Origin: CAZJWR01 sp964549765
GTDB taxonomy: Bacteria > Zixibacteria > MSB-5A5 > GN15 > JAAZOE01
Direction: 5' to 3'
Assembly: GCA_964549765.1 (NCBI GenBank)
Contig: CAZJWR010000006.1
Coordinates: forward strand, 45,810-109,809
DNA length: 64,000 nucleotides
Part shown: positions 1 through 9,294 of the stretch, one piece after another
Layout of the letters: each line of letters opens with the position of its first letter
Numbering within the stretch: the first letter of the stretch is position 1
Notes under the pieces: generated by a model
Seen by the model: only the letters and a program-made list of their open reading frames with translations
The model's database searches: none
What the model was told of the DNA's origin: nothing
Position numbers and translations under genes: made by a program

Positions 1-2302
1 CCTCGGGAGCGATCTGAAGGGTATATTTCATTCCTTTGAAGGTCGGGCCGCGAGCGTCGGCCGATTTGAACGTCTCCGGAGCATCGTTGAGGAGTTTCGG
101 ATCGTACGCCTTCTGCAGGATGGTGGCATGCGGGCAAATCAGCACGCACTGTCCGCACTGGGTGCAGACATCCGGCTCCCAGACGGGGATATCAATGGCG
201 ATATTCCGCTTTTCGTACTGGGTCGTGCCCGACATGTAGGTTCCGTCGTCGGGGAACGCTGACACGGGCAGCTCGTCGCCCTTGTTGGCGATCATCGGGC
301 CGAGGACGTTTTTGACGAAATCCGGAGCATTTTCCGGTACCGGGGGACGCATGGTCGTCGAACTCGTGATTTCCTTGGGATAGTCGACTTTGTAAATCGC
401 GCCCTTGGCGCCGTCGACCGCCTTGAGGTTCATGTTGACGACCTTATCGCCCTTGCCGCCGTAGGTTTTCTTGATGGAATTTTCGATTTCCCGGATCGAA
501 TCCTCGGGGGAGAGGATTTTTGAAATCAGGAAGAATGCCGTCTGCATGATGGTGTTGATGCGGGCGCCGAGCCCCAAGTCCTTAGCAAGCGTCACGGCAT
601 CGATGACGTAGAATTCGAGATGCTTGTCGATGATCAGTTTCTGCACCTCGCGCGGCAGATGACCCCAGACTTCATCCTTCGGATATGGGCTGTTGAGCAG
701 GAAAGTGCCGCCCTCGACGACGTTGGTCAGCATGTCGTACTTTTCGAGGAACGAGAAGTTGTGGCAGGCGACCAGGTTGGCCTTGGAGATGAGATACGGG
801 CTGCGAATCGGCTTCTTGCTGAACCGCACGTGAGAAACGGTTATGGCGCCGGCCTTCTTCGAGTCGTAGACGAAATACCCCTGGGCGTAATAGTCGGTAT
901 TTTCCCCGATGATTTTAATCGTGTTCTTGTTGGCGCCGACGGTGCCGTCGGAACCGAGGCCGTAAAACAGCGCCCGATGAACATGCTCGCCCTCGATATC
1001 AAAAGTGCGGTCGTAGTCGAGGCTGGTATTGGTCACGTCATCGACGATGGAGACGGTGAAGTGATTTTTCGGAGCCTTTTCTTTCAGGTTGTCCAGTGCC
1101 GCCTTGACGTCGGCCGGGCGGAAATCTTTTGAACCCAGTCCATAGCGTCCGCCGACGACCATCGGGGCCTTGGCCAAATGCAGGGTACCTTCCTGCTGGG
1201 ATTCGCGGATGGCGTTCTGGATGTCCTGGTACAACGGCTCGCCGGCCGCCCCCGGCTCTTTGGTGCGATCCAGAACGGCGATCCCGGTGACGGTTTTGGG
1301 CAGGGTCTTGATGAAGGCGTCCACCGAGAATGGACGATACAGTCGAACTTTGATGACGCCGACTTTCTCGCCCTGGGCGTTCAGATAATCGACCGTTTCG
1401 TGAGCACATTCGGCGCCGGATCCCATGATGACGACCACCCGGTCGGCGTCGGGAGCACCGATATAATCGAACAGATGATAGGCGCGCCCGGTCAGTTTCG
1501 TGAATTTGTCCATGTGCTTCTGGACAATCTCCGGCGCCGCGATATAATACCTGTTGACGGTTTCACGCGATTGGAAAAACACGTCGGGATTCTGCGACGT
1601 GCCCCGGATCATGGCCCGGTCGGGATTCAGAGCCCGCATGCGGTGGCCCCGGATCATATCGTCGGTGATAAGCTGCGCCATGACGTCGTACGGCAGCTCG
1701 GTGATTTTCTGCACTTCGTGGGACGTCCGGAACCCGTCGAAGGCATGGACAAAGGGAATGCGGCTTTCAAGCGACGCCGCTTCCGCGATCAGCGCCATGT
1801 CCATGGTCTCCTGCACCGATCCGGACAACATGATGCCGAACCCGGTCGTCCGGACGGCCATGATATCCGAATGGTCGCCAAAAATGGACAGAGCGTGGGT
1901 CGCGACAGCCCGCGCTGAGACGTGAAAAACGGTCGGGGTCAATTCGCCGGCGATCTTGAACATGGTCGGGATCATCAGCAAAAGTCCCTGCGAGGCCGTG
2001 AACGTCGTCGACAACGATCCGCTGGTGACGGCGCCGTGGACGGCCGCCGAGGCGCCGCCCTCGGACTGCATTTCGATGACGTGGGGAATGCTTCCCCAGA
2101 TATTGGTCTGACCCCGGGCCGATTTCTCGTCGGCCACCTCGCCCATCACCGACGACGGCGTGATGGGATAAATCGCGATGACCTCATTGATGGCATGGGC
2201 CGTATGGGTCACGGCGCTGTTGCCGTCGATGGTTATGGTTTTCCCGGCCGTGGCGGCCTTTTTCGCCGCGGCTTTATCTTCAGTTGCGGTTGAGTGCTTC
2301 AT
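1..2302 (-). CDS. nifJ: Pyruvate:ferredoxin (flavodoxin) oxidoreductase, 3' end beyond window
   Basis: Oxidatively decarboxylates pyruvate with CoA to acetyl-CoA, CO2 and reduced ferredoxin; cytoplasmic. About 767 residues are visible of a family usually near 1170-1200. The N-terminal alpha-subunit-like domain (TITIDGNSAV..., AIYPITPSSVMGE) is followed by the transketolase-C-like and gamma domains, then the first ferredoxin-type cluster, CTQCGQCVLICPH, near residues 711-724. The TPP-binding C-terminus lies beyond position 1. The ATG at 2302 has a GAGGAG-type ribosome site about 9 nt upstream. It lies downstream of dcd, 139 bp away, on the same strand. Together with pta it suggests fermentative or anaerobic acetyl-CoA metabolism. 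Confidence 0.95.
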   Translation of the reverse strand, partial: MKHSTATEDKAAAKKAATAGKTITIDGNSAVTHTAHAINEVIAIYPITPSSVMGEVADEKSARGQTNIWGSIPHVIEMQSEGGASAAVHGAVTSGSLSTTFTASQGLLLMIPTMFKIAGELTPTVFHVSARAVATHALSIFGDHSDIMAVRTTGFGIMLSGSVQETMDMALIAEAASLESRIPFVHAFDGFRTSHEVQKITELPYDVMAQLITDDMIRGHRMRALNPDRAMIRGTSQNPDVFFQSRETVNRYYIAAPEIVQKHMDKFTKLTGRAYHLFDYIGAPDADRVVVIMGSGAECAHETVDYLNAQGEKVGVIKVRLYRPFSVDAFIKTLPKTVTGIAVLDRTKEPGAAGEPLYQDIQNAIRESQQEGTLHLAKAPMVVGGRYGLGSKDFRPADVKAALDNLKEKAPKNHFTVSIVDDVTNTSLDYDRTFDIEGEHVHRALFYGLGSDGTVGANKNTIKIIGENTDYYAQGYFVYDSKKAGAITVSHVRFSKKPIRSPYLISKANLVACHNFSFLEKYDMLTNVVEGGTFLLNSPYPKDEVWGHLPREVQKLIIDKHLEFYVIDAVTLAKDLGLGARINTIMQTAFFLISKILSPEDSIREIENSIKKTYGGKGDKVVNMNLKAVDGAKGAIYKVDYPKEITSSTTMRPPVPENAPDFVKNVLGPMIANKGDELPVSAFPDDGTYMSGTTQYEKRNIAIDIPVWEPDVCTQCGQCVLICPHATILQKAYDPKLLNDAPETFKSADARGPTFKGMKYTLQIAPE

Positions 2303-2441
2303 GTACTGTCTCCTCTATAGAATCAAGCATCCGGTCGATACGGCCGGTACCGAGACTGTATACTCACGAGTTTATGTTCCGTTTCATCCGTGGACCGAAT
2401 CACCTCGTATGATTGTGGATAATACACCCGACAATTTCAGG

Positions 2442-2993
2442 TCAAATTTTCGCCAGGGTGATTTTTTTCTGGGCCTGGTATTTCCCTTTCTTGTCCGCAT
2501 ACGATACCTGGCAGACCTCGTCGCTTTCGAGAAAAATCAACTGCGCGATGCCTTCGTTGGCGTAGACCCGCACCGGGAGGGGAGAGGTGTTCGATAATTC
2601 CAGCGTCGCGTAGCCCTCCCATTCCGGCTCGAATGGCGTGACATTCACAATCAGGCCGCACCGGGCATAGGTGGATTTTCCGACACAGAGAGTCAGGATA
2701 TTGCGGGGGATTTTGAAATATTCTACAGTGCGGGCCAAGGCGAAAGAATGCGGCGGGATGAGGACCGACTTCTTGCGGATCAGCGTAAACGATCCGTTGT
2801 CGGTGCGTTTGGGGTCGATTTCGCTGGCGTTGAGACCGGTAAAAATGTGGAACTCGTCGGCGACGCGAAAATCGTATCCGTATGAGGATAGCCCGTAGGA
2901 AATTCCTTTGCGATTTTGCCGGGCGGCGAAGGGGCGAATCATTCCGTGTGTCCGCGCCATGGTACGAATCCATTTATCCGATTTCAGAGCCAT
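2442..2993 (-). CDS. dcd: dCTP deaminase
   Basis: Deaminates dCTP to dUTP, the first step towards dTMP. 183 residues from the chosen ATG, within the usual 170-195. It contains the trimeric dUTPase/DCD-fold signature: VGKSTYAR, then an aromatic/acidic stretch (FEPEWEGY) and GIAQLIFLES. An in-frame ATG nine codons upstream (3020) was rejected because the ATG at 2993 has GGAG seven to eight nt before it and gives the canonical MALKSDKWIR start. A promoter at 3043-3071 reads into it. Confidence 0.95.
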   Translation of the reverse strand: MALKSDKWIRTMARTHGMIRPFAARQNRKGISYGLSSYGYDFRVADEFHIFTGLNASEIDPKRTDNGSFTLIRKKSVLIPPHSFALARTVEYFKIPRNILTLCVGKSTYARCGLIVNVTPFEPEWEGYATLELSNTSPLPVRVYANEGIAQLIFLESDEVCQVSYADKKGKYQAQKKITLAKI

Positions 2994-3042
2994 TCGTCTC
3001 CGTTCACTTTCATTTATCAATGCAGCAATAACCGGAACGACT

Positions 3043-3071
3043 ATGCTAAAACATTATCATCCGATTGTCAA
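3043..3071 (-). promoter_or_regulatory. Promoter of dcd
   Basis: On the minus strand TTGACA (3071-3066), 17-nt spacer, TAGCAT (3048-3043). The predicted transcript starts about 43 nt before the dcd start codon. Confidence 0.55.
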
Positions 3072-3076
3072 ACACT

Positions 3077-3496
3077 TTAGACCGGTTTACCGGCCTTTTG
3101 CCAGCGGAGCAGATCGCCCACGGTATATTTCTCGAAAACCTCCAGGAGCGCATCCTGCGCCTTTTCCAGAAGGTATTGAATGGGGCAATCGTCCCGGTCG
3201 CAAATCTCCTCGACATTAAAGCATTTTGCGAGGAAATAGGGACCGTGGATCACTTCGACGATTTCACGGAAACTGATTTGTTCGGCCGGTCGCCCGAGCG
3301 AAAAGCCGCCCTTGACTCCCCGGTGAGACCGGACCAAACCCGACCTTGAGAGCGACTGAAAAATCTTGGCCAGAAATTTCTCTGGTACATCCTGCGCTGC
3401 GGAAATTTCGGAAAGAGGAGTGATTTTGCCCGCTGGCTGATCGGCCAAGTAAATCACCCCAAAAATCCCGTATGCCTCCGCTTTGGTAAACTGCAT
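3077..3496 (-). CDS. Rrf2-family transcriptional regulator with cysteine cluster
   Basis: 139-residue winged-helix regulator of the Rrf2/IscR/NsrR family, which senses Fe-S status, nitric oxide or redox state. Residues 1-65 carry the winged HTH (SEISAAQDVPEKFLAKIFQ, then the RGVKGGFSL wing). Three cysteines at about 92, 99 and 104 (C-x6-C-x4-C) match the position of the family's Fe-S ligands, so a cluster-binding sensor is likely. Strong ribosome site (GGTGAGG) before the ATG. The regulon cannot be read from sequence. The divergent GlcD-GlcF oxidase at 3786 is the obvious candidate target besides itself. Confidence 0.9.
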   Translation of the reverse strand: MQFTKAEAYGIFGVIYLADQPAGKITPLSEISAAQDVPEKFLAKIFQSLSRSGLVRSHRGVKGGFSLGRPAEQISFREIVEVIHGPYFLAKCFNVEEICDRDDCPIQYLLEKAQDALLEVFEKYTVGDLLRWQKAGKPV

Positions 3497-3511
3497 AATT
3501 CCTCACCCTCT

Positions 3512-3523
3512 ATCGACTTCGAT
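3512..3523. promoter_or_regulatory. Inverted repeat, possible operator of the Rrf2 gene
   Basis: ATCGA-CT-TCGAT, a perfect 5-2-5 inverted repeat between the -10 box and the start codon of the Rrf2-family gene, where an autoregulatory site could lie. Operator function is inferred from position only. Confidence 0.25.
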
Positions 3524-3558
3524 TGACATGGCGTTAAACCTTACTTCATCTCGAAGGA

Positions 3559-3587
3559 AATATAGACGGCCGGCCCCGTAAAGTCAA
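3559..3587 (-). promoter_or_regulatory. Promoter of the Rrf2-family regulator
   Basis: On the minus strand TTGACT (3587-3582), 17-nt spacer, TATATT (3564-3559). Near-consensus sigma70-type promoter about 60 nt upstream of the regulator's start codon. Confidence 0.65.
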
Positions 3588-3749
3588 CAGAATTTGTGCT
3601 TTTTTTCACGAATTCGACCCGCCGGCCTATCAAAATTTTGTACAAATAACGGCTGGCGAATATCCATAGTATTTTATGTGCCAATCAATTAAAACGATGA
3701 TAAATTAGATCAATATAATTTATTTTTCCAATTTAAGATTGCCTTAGAC

Positions 3750-3777
3750 TTGACTTGAGCGGCAAAGAATGTATATT
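3750..3777 (+). promoter_or_regulatory. Promoter of the GlcD-GlcF fusion gene, possibly leaderless
   Basis: TTGACT (3750-3755), 16-nt spacer, TATATT (3772-3777). Only 8 nt separate the -10 box from the ATG at 3786 and there is no Shine-Dalgarno sequence, so transcription would begin at or next to the start codon. Confidence 0.6.
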
Positions 3778-3785
3778 ACTTCTTG

Positions 3786-6506
3786 ATGGCAGATAAGACC
3801 AAAATAGTTAAGTATTTCGGGACGGTCTCGCCGGACGGGCCTGCTTCCCGTGAAGCGTATGCGTCGGATGCCTCTGTCTACCGCATCCTGCCGGAGCGCG
3901 TACTGTGTCCGAATAACGAAAAAGAAGCGATAGATTTCATCCTCGATTCCCTCAACCGGGGAATCCCGGTCACCCCGCGCGGCGGCGGCACCGGATTGGC
4001 CGGAGGCGCATTGGGGAACGGTCATGTTATCGACTGTTCCCGTCTGACTGAAATACGAGAAATATCTATTGACAAAAAAACCGTGACCTGCCAGCCCGGG
4101 ATTACCTATCAGGATCTCAACATCGCCCTTAAAGATCATGGTTTGTTTTTCCCGCCCGACCCTTCCTCCGGCGACAGCTGCCAGATCGGCGGGATGCTGG
4201 CCAATAACTCGTCCGGCCCGCGTTCGGTCAAATATGGGTTGACATCCAAATATGTCGAAGAACTCACCGTTTTGACCAATCGCAGAAAACCGCTGACGCT
4301 GCGGAAATACCGGCTCGACAGTCCGGAATTGAAGGAATTCCTGGCGTCTTATCCCGAGTATGAAGAAATTCGCTCGCGGCTTACCGACAATCGTGACCTG
4401 ATTCTCGACCGCTGGCCCAAAGTGAAAAAGAACTCTGCCGGTTATAATCTCCATCAGATCGTCACCGATCTGGATAATGGCATATACAATATCCCGGCCT
4501 TGTATGTCGGTTCCGAGGGCACCCTCGGATTTTTCCTGTCGGTGACCCTTCGTCTGCTGCCGATCCCGCCGGGGAAACGGTCGTTTCGTCTATTTTTCGA
4601 TTCGCTCGAAGACGCCGGCGACGCCGTGGAGCCGCTTCTCGGCACCGAACCGTCGTCGCTTGAAATAGTCGACGGTTCCAGCCTGGATTTGATCGGCCGC
4701 AAGGAACATCGCATTCCGCCCGGCGTTGAGGCGATGCTAATGCTGGAATATGACGACGATCTCGACGCCCACGAAGAGCAGCTTGAGTCGGCGCTTCACC
4801 GCATCAAACCGGCGTCGCCGCCGGAACGTGCGGCTTCCGAAGAGGAACGGCTGGCGCTGTGGGCGGCGCGCAAGGCCATCGTCCCGACCCTGTACCGGCA
4901 TCATCCAATCCGCCGCCCCATTCCGTTCATCGAAGACGCTTCGCTGCCGGTGGAAAGGCTCACGGAATTTATATCGTGGGTCAGGAAACGTCTCGAAAAG
5001 GAGGGGCTGGTATTCGGCTTGTTCGGTCATATCGGCGACGGAAACGTACATATCAGGCCGCTTTTGAATCTTGCCGACGAATCCGAATTCGAACTGGCCA
5101 AAAGGCTCTACAACGAAACATACGATTATATGTTTTCTCTCGGCGGTTCCAGCACCGCCGAACACGCCGACGGCCGCCTGCGGGCGCCGGTTCTCCGCAA
5201 ATTGTACGGAGACGAAATCTATAGTCTTTTCATGCGAATCAAGCAGATTCTCGATCCCGATAACCTATTCAATCCCGATGTGATATTATCCTCGCGGTCG
5301 ATGACCGACGACATTGATCTCACCAAGCTGGAACTCACCTGCGCCGCCTGCGGTAAATGCAACGGATATTGTCCGGCCTTCGAAGTCTTTCGCCGAGAGG
5401 ATATGTCGCCGCGCGGATGGCTGCGGATGCTGAAATTCGAGGGGGCGTCGGACAATACCCTGTCCGCCTTCTACGAATATTGCCTCAACTGCAAGAATTG
5501 CACGACCGTCTGTCCGGCAGAGGTGGATATCGCCGGCGAGATATTGAAATACAAGGCCCTGCGGCCGGATAAGAATGCCGGGCGCGTTATATCCGTGTTC
5601 GATAATCGAAAGCTGTTCAACCGCCTCCTCAAAACAGGATCGATGCTCTATCCGCTTTCGCGCACCTGGATGGGCCGTAAGACCGCGGCAGTCGTCGGAC
5701 GGCGTCCATTCGGATTCGACGATAAAGCGGTATTCCCGGAACCGGCGAGGAAATCGCTCCGCGAACGGCATCCCGACGCCTGCGCGAATTCGGGCGAGGT
5801 GGCGCTGTTCCATGGATGTGCCGACAATTACTTCGTCTCGTGGGCCGGCGATGCCGCGATTACGGTATTCCGGCATTATGGATGGGGCTTGGCGATGCCA
5901 AAGCAAACCTGCTGCGGACTGCCGATGGAAGTATACGGCCATCGCAATAATCTCATCGAAAAAGCGAAATTCAATATCGACGTCCTAAGCGATTTCACGG
6001 CTGTGGTATTCACTTGCTCGTCGTGCCTGCACCGATTGGCCGATTATCATCAGCTTTTCGAAATCGGGAGCGAATATCACGGGAAAGCGCTGGCGCTCAA
6101 GGATAAGCTGTTCGATCTGAGCCAGTACCTGCGTCTGCGCCGGGTGACGTTCGAGGATACAAGACGATTGGACGGCCTGCGTGTTTCGTATCATCATCCC
6201 TGCCACCTGCGCGCCGCCGGTCTCGAAAAGGAACCGCTTCGTTTGCTGGAGCAGATCGAGGGGATCGAGATTCTCCATCCCGAACGGGCCAGCCGTTGCT
6301 GCGGACAGGCGGGATCGTTCGGATTCACGCATTACCGCGAGGGGGCGGCCATGTTCGACGCCAAGCGGGAGGAATACCGGCGGCTCAGTCCCGACGTTAT
6401 CGTCAGCAGTTGTCCGTCGTGCATATCAAAAGTCCGCAAGGAGATGGGCGGCGCTGTCCGGGTCTGTCATCCCATCGAACTGATCGCGGACATTCTGGAA
6501 GGATAG
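3786..6506 (+). CDS. FAD-linked oxidase/Fe-S protein, GlcD-GlcF type fusion
   Basis: Probable membrane-associated 2-hydroxyacid (lactate or glycolate class) dehydrogenase in one 906-residue chain. The N-terminal half is the PCMH-type FAD domain (PRGGGTGLAGGA, then NNSSGPRSVKYG) and FAD-oxidase C-terminal domain (GHIGDGNVHI). Two 4Fe-4S motifs follow (CAACGKCNGYCP from about residue 519, CLNCKNCTTVCP from about 566). Two CCG/heterodisulfide-reductase-type domains come last (CCGLP near 709, CCGQ near 838). GlcD and GlcF are often separate proteins; this is the fused arrangement. The ATG at 3786 was chosen; a TTG at 3783 is also possible. Substrate and electron acceptor are not determined by the sequence. 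Confidence 0.88.
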   Translation: MADKTKIVKYFGTVSPDGPASREAYASDASVYRILPERVLCPNNEKEAIDFILDSLNRGIPVTPRGGGTGLAGGALGNGHVIDCSRLTEIREISIDKKTVTCQPGITYQDLNIALKDHGLFFPPDPSSGDSCQIGGMLANNSSGPRSVKYGLTSKYVEELTVLTNRRKPLTLRKYRLDSPELKEFLASYPEYEEIRSRLTDNRDLILDRWPKVKKNSAGYNLHQIVTDLDNGIYNIPALYVGSEGTLGFFLSVTLRLLPIPPGKRSFRLFFDSLEDAGDAVEPLLGTEPSSLEIVDGSSLDLIGRKEHRIPPGVEAMLMLEYDDDLDAHEEQLESALHRIKPASPPERAASEEERLALWAARKAIVPTLYRHHPIRRPIPFIEDASLPVERLTEFISWVRKRLEKEGLVFGLFGHIGDGNVHIRPLLNLADESEFELAKRLYNETYDYMFSLGGSSTAEHADGRLRAPVLRKLYGDEIYSLFMRIKQILDPDNLFNPDVILSSRSMTDDIDLTKLELTCAACGKCNGYCPAFEVFRREDMSPRGWLRMLKFEGASDNTLSAFYEYCLNCKNCTTVCPAEVDIAGEILKYKALRPDKNAGRVISVFDNRKLFNRLLKTGSMLYPLSRTWMGRKTAAVVGRRPFGFDDKAVFPEPARKSLRERHPDACANSGEVALFHGCADNYFVSWAGDAAITVFRHYGWGLAMPKQTCCGLPMEVYGHRNNLIEKAKFNIDVLSDFTAVVFTCSSCLHRLADYHQLFEIGSEYHGKALALKDKLFDLSQYLRLRRVTFEDTRRLDGLRVSYHHPCHLRAAGLEKEPLRLLEQIEGIEILHPERASRCCGQAGSFGFTHYREGAAMFDAKREEYRRLSPDVIVSSCPSCISKVRKEMGGAVRVCHPIELIADILEG

Positions 6507-6514
6507 ATTCAATC

Positions 6515-7057
6515 ATGCCGCATGAAGGCGACCACGGCCTGCTGATCGTCTATACCGGCGACGGCAAGGGCAAAACGACGGCGGCGCTCGGCTTATGTGT
6601 GCGGGCCGCCGGGCACGGGAACAAATGTCTTGTGCTGCAGTTTATCAAGAGTGATTGGGAGTACGGCGAATTGAAAGGATTCGAACGATTGGCGCCGGAG
6701 GTTGAAATCAGACCGATGGGCGTCGGCTGTTTCGGCAAGCCGGGCGATGAAACGCCGCGTGAAGAACATGAAAAGGCTGCCGCAGAAGCATTACGATCCG
6801 CCCGTGACGCGATCCAGTCGGGAGACTACGACGTCGTGATTCTGGACGAAATCAACATCGCCGTGCATTACAAATTGATCGATATCAAGGAACTTATGCG
6901 GCTGATAGATAACCGACCCGAGCGGGTTAACCTGGTGCTCACGGGACGCTATGCCGATCATCGGGTCATCAAGGCCGCCGACCTGGTAACGAACATGCAG
7001 GAAGTCAAGCATCCGTATCAAAAGGGCATATTATCCAAGAAGGGCATAGACTATTAA
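6515..7057 (+). CDS. cobO: Cob(I)yrinic acid a,c-diamide adenosyltransferase
   Basis: Transfers the adenosyl group of ATP to corrinoid cobalt, giving adenosylcobalamin precursors. 180 residues, the normal size for the CobO/BtuR family. It opens with the family P-loop (TGDGKGKTTAALG) and has the DYDVVILDEIN acidic motif and VLTGRYA. The ATG at 6515 lies 9 nt after the preceding stop, and the next gene starts inside its TAA (TAATG), so it is translationally coupled. No other corrinoid synthesis genes are in the window, so a salvage role is plausible. Confidence 0.93.
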   Translation: MPHEGDHGLLIVYTGDGKGKTTAALGLCVRAAGHGNKCLVLQFIKSDWEYGELKGFERLAPEVEIRPMGVGCFGKPGDETPREEHEKAAAEALRSARDAIQSGDYDVVILDEINIAVHYKLIDIKELMRLIDNRPERVNLVLTGRYADHRVIKAADLVTNMQEVKHPYQKGILSKKGIDY

Positions 7058-7995
7058 TGCCGGATGATGCGGTTGACAATCGATCAGAAGATCCCTCACC
7101 GGGCAAAATAGCCGTCCTCGGCAGCAGTGGTTTCATCGGCGCCCATCTGACGCTGTTTCTCCTGCAAATGGGTTATCGCCTTAGCCTGCTGCACCACAAG
7201 GCCGATCCCGACTATGTTTCCCCGCGCGGACAGATCGAATCGGTCCAGGGATCGATAAACGACAAAGACGCGCTGGTACGCTGCTTTGGCGGTTGCACGC
7301 AGGTCTATCATCTGGTGGGGATCATCGCCGAGACGCGAACGAAGACGTTTCGCAAAACCGTCGCCGAGGGCACAAAGGCGGTCATCGACGCTGCCAAAGA
7401 GGCGGGCGTCGAGAAGATTTTCTACCTGTCGGCCCTGGGGGCATCGCAGGATGCCCAGACGGATTATTTCCGCACCAAGTGGGAGGCGGAACAGGTCGTC
7501 ATCGAATCCGGCCTTGATTATAGCATCTTCCGGCCGTCGATCGCGTATGGCGTCCGCGACAAGTTCATCAACAAAATCGCGTCGATGGTTAAATACTCGC
7601 CGGTAATTCCCGTGCTCGGTGACGGCGAATATCGATTGCAACCGGTCTATGTTGAGGAATTGGCGGCGGTCATGGCGCATGCATCGCGGCTGGACCGCAC
7701 CAACGGCAAAATATATGAGGTCGGCGGGCCGGAGCAGTTGACTTACCTGGAGATTCTTGATATAATCAAGCGGGTTTTGGGCCGGAAACGGCTGACCGCG
7801 CATGTCCCGATCTCGTGGGCCAAAATCGCGGCGGCCGTCATGGAAAAAATTCTAAAGCCGGCGCCGTTGACCCGCGATCAGATACACATGCTGAAGAAAG
7901 AATCGATTTGCGACCACACCATAGTCGAGAAGGAATTCGGCGTTACATTTTCTCGACTTGAGATGCAATTACAGAAATATCTAAGGAAACGATAA
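7057..7995 (+). CDS. NAD(P)-binding SDR protein, NDUFA9-like
   Basis: 312-residue atypical short-chain dehydrogenase/epimerase-fold protein. It has the Rossmann motif VLGSSGFIGAHL near residue 24 and a YFRTKWEAE segment at the YxxxK position. The pattern 'STxG-like ALGAS..., FRPS...YG' resembles the complex I NDUFA9-like/NAD-dependent epimerase group. Substrate unknown; members act in quinone, lipid or sugar metabolism. Overlaps cobO and trxB by one base each (TAATG on both sides), forming a tightly coupled operon. Confidence 0.82.
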   Translation: MPDDAVDNRSEDPSPGKIAVLGSSGFIGAHLTLFLLQMGYRLSLLHHKADPDYVSPRGQIESVQGSINDKDALVRCFGGCTQVYHLVGIIAETRTKTFRKTVAEGTKAVIDAAKEAGVEKIFYLSALGASQDAQTDYFRTKWEAEQVVIESGLDYSIFRPSIAYGVRDKFINKIASMVKYSPVIPVLGDGEYRLQPVYVEELAAVMAHASRLDRTNGKIYEVGGPEQLTYLEILDIIKRVLGRKRLTAHVPISWAKIAAAVMEKILKPAPLTRDQIHMLKKESICDHTIVEKEFGVTFSRLEMQLQKYLRKR

Positions 7996-8930
7996 TGGCG
8001 GAAGAACAACAATTCGATATCATCGTCGTCGGCGGCGGGCCGGGTGGCCTGACGGCCGGCATGTACGGCGCGCGGGCCGAGTTGAGAACCGTGGTCATTG
8101 AAAAGTATCTTCCCGGCGGGCAGATCGCGCTGACCGAGGACGTGGAAGATTATCCCGGCTTCGAAAGAATCTCCGGGCCGGAACTGGCTACCAAGATCGC
8201 CGATCACGCCAAGAAATTCGGGCTGGAAGTGATTTCCGATGAAATCGTCGAAGTTCGGTCCGAACTCGATGACAGAAAAGTCGCCGTGGGCGCCAGCGGA
8301 ACCCAATATATTGCCAAACAGATCGTTATAGCGACCGGCGGCTCCGCCGTGCATCTGAAAGTCCCCGGCGAAAAGGAATATTCCGGCAAGGGCGTGTCCT
8401 ACTGCGCTATCTGCGATGGAGCCTTCTTCAAGGATCAGGTGATCGCCGTCGCCGGCGGAGGCGACGCGGCGGTGGAAGAGGGCATGTTCCTGACTAAATT
8501 CGGCTCCAAAGTGTATATCATCCACCGCCGCGACCAGCTCCGGGCGCAAAAAATTATCCAGGAACGAGCGTTCAAGAATGACAAAGTCGAATTCATCTGG
8601 GACACGGTCGTGAAGGAAATCAAGGGCGATACGAAAGTGCGGTCGTTGCTGCTGGAAAACGTCAAAACCGGCGAGAAGTCAACGCTGGACGTCGGCGCGA
8701 TTTTCGTCTTTATCGGTTTTCACCCCAATACGCAGATGCTCCCGGATAACATCAATAAGAACGAGGCCGGCTACCTGATCACCGATTATAAGATGGAAAC
8801 TTCCATCCCGGGGATATACGCCTGCGGCGACGTCCGCGCCCAACTGGTCCGCCAGATCACCAACGCCGTCGGCGACGGCACCACGGCGGCGATGGCGGCG
8901 GTCTACCGGATCGAGGAGATGAAAGAGTAA
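7995..8930 (+). CDS. trxB: Thioredoxin-disulfide reductase
   Basis: 311-residue FAD/NADPH flavoprotein that reduces thioredoxin, normal length for the low-molecular-weight bacterial enzyme. FAD motif VGGGPGGLTAGMYGARA at the N-terminus, redox-active CAIC at residues 137-140 (YCAICDG), NADPH motif AGGGDAAVEEG, and the C-terminal FAD motif ACGDVR...NAVGDG. Last gene of the 3786-8930 operon. No thioredoxin gene is adjacent. Confidence 0.95.
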   Translation: MAEEQQFDIIVVGGGPGGLTAGMYGARAELRTVVIEKYLPGGQIALTEDVEDYPGFERISGPELATKIADHAKKFGLEVISDEIVEVRSELDDRKVAVGASGTQYIAKQIVIATGGSAVHLKVPGEKEYSGKGVSYCAICDGAFFKDQVIAVAGGGDAAVEEGMFLTKFGSKVYIIHRRDQLRAQKIIQERAFKNDKVEFIWDTVVKEIKGDTKVRSLLLENVKTGEKSTLDVGAIFVFIGFHPNTQMLPDNINKNEAGYLITDYKMETSIPGIYACGDVRAQLVRQITNAVGDGTTAAMAAVYRIEEMKE

Positions 8931-9294
8931 GGCGCCCGACCTATATTGCTGCCGGAAATGTTAGCCCATAAATCTTGATTTCAAGAAATGTAATCACTAT
9001 GTCCCACCCGCGCCCGGCGCGGGTGGGATGCAGGTGACCGGCATACCATGAGTCCGGGCCATTATCAATCTGCATCGACCCGGATATTGCATTAATTCTC
9101 CCGCTAAAATGAAACACCGGAATTTCCCGGGATTTACCCTCGCGCCTTCAGGTTGCACGCCATGTTCCGGTCGTATACATAATTGCCGATTCGTCCCGCC
9201 CTTTGTCTCCAAATTTCCGTTACCGGTTCAACTCTGCCGAGTCGATGCCGATACCCAAGAAGATGACGACGTTGGACAATTGGAGGATGGCTTC
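8931..9294. other. Intergenic stretch with one hairpin repeat
   Basis: 364 bp between trxB and the first sensor kinase. It holds the perfect GC-rich inverted repeat at 9003-9027 and no convincing gene. A weak TTGCAC...TATACA promoter-like pair near 9154-9180 may serve the kinase. The open frame extending upstream from the kinase to 9109 lacks membrane or domain signal and a ribosome site, so it was not taken as coding. Confidence 0.5.
9003..9027. repeat. CCCACCCG...CGGGTGGG hairpin repeat, copy 1
   Basis: Nearly perfect inverted repeat (CCCACCCGCGCC / GGCGCGGGTGGG) with almost no loop. Related hairpins at 16261-16294 and 26930-26954 share the CCCAC/GTGGG ends. No T-tract follows, so a simple terminator is less likely. 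Confidence 0.55.

Noticed and set aside
9109..9294. N-terminal extension of the first kinase to 9109
   Set aside because: No ribosome site or conserved sequence. The GTG at 9295 has GGAGG 8 nt upstream and starts right before the first TM helix.
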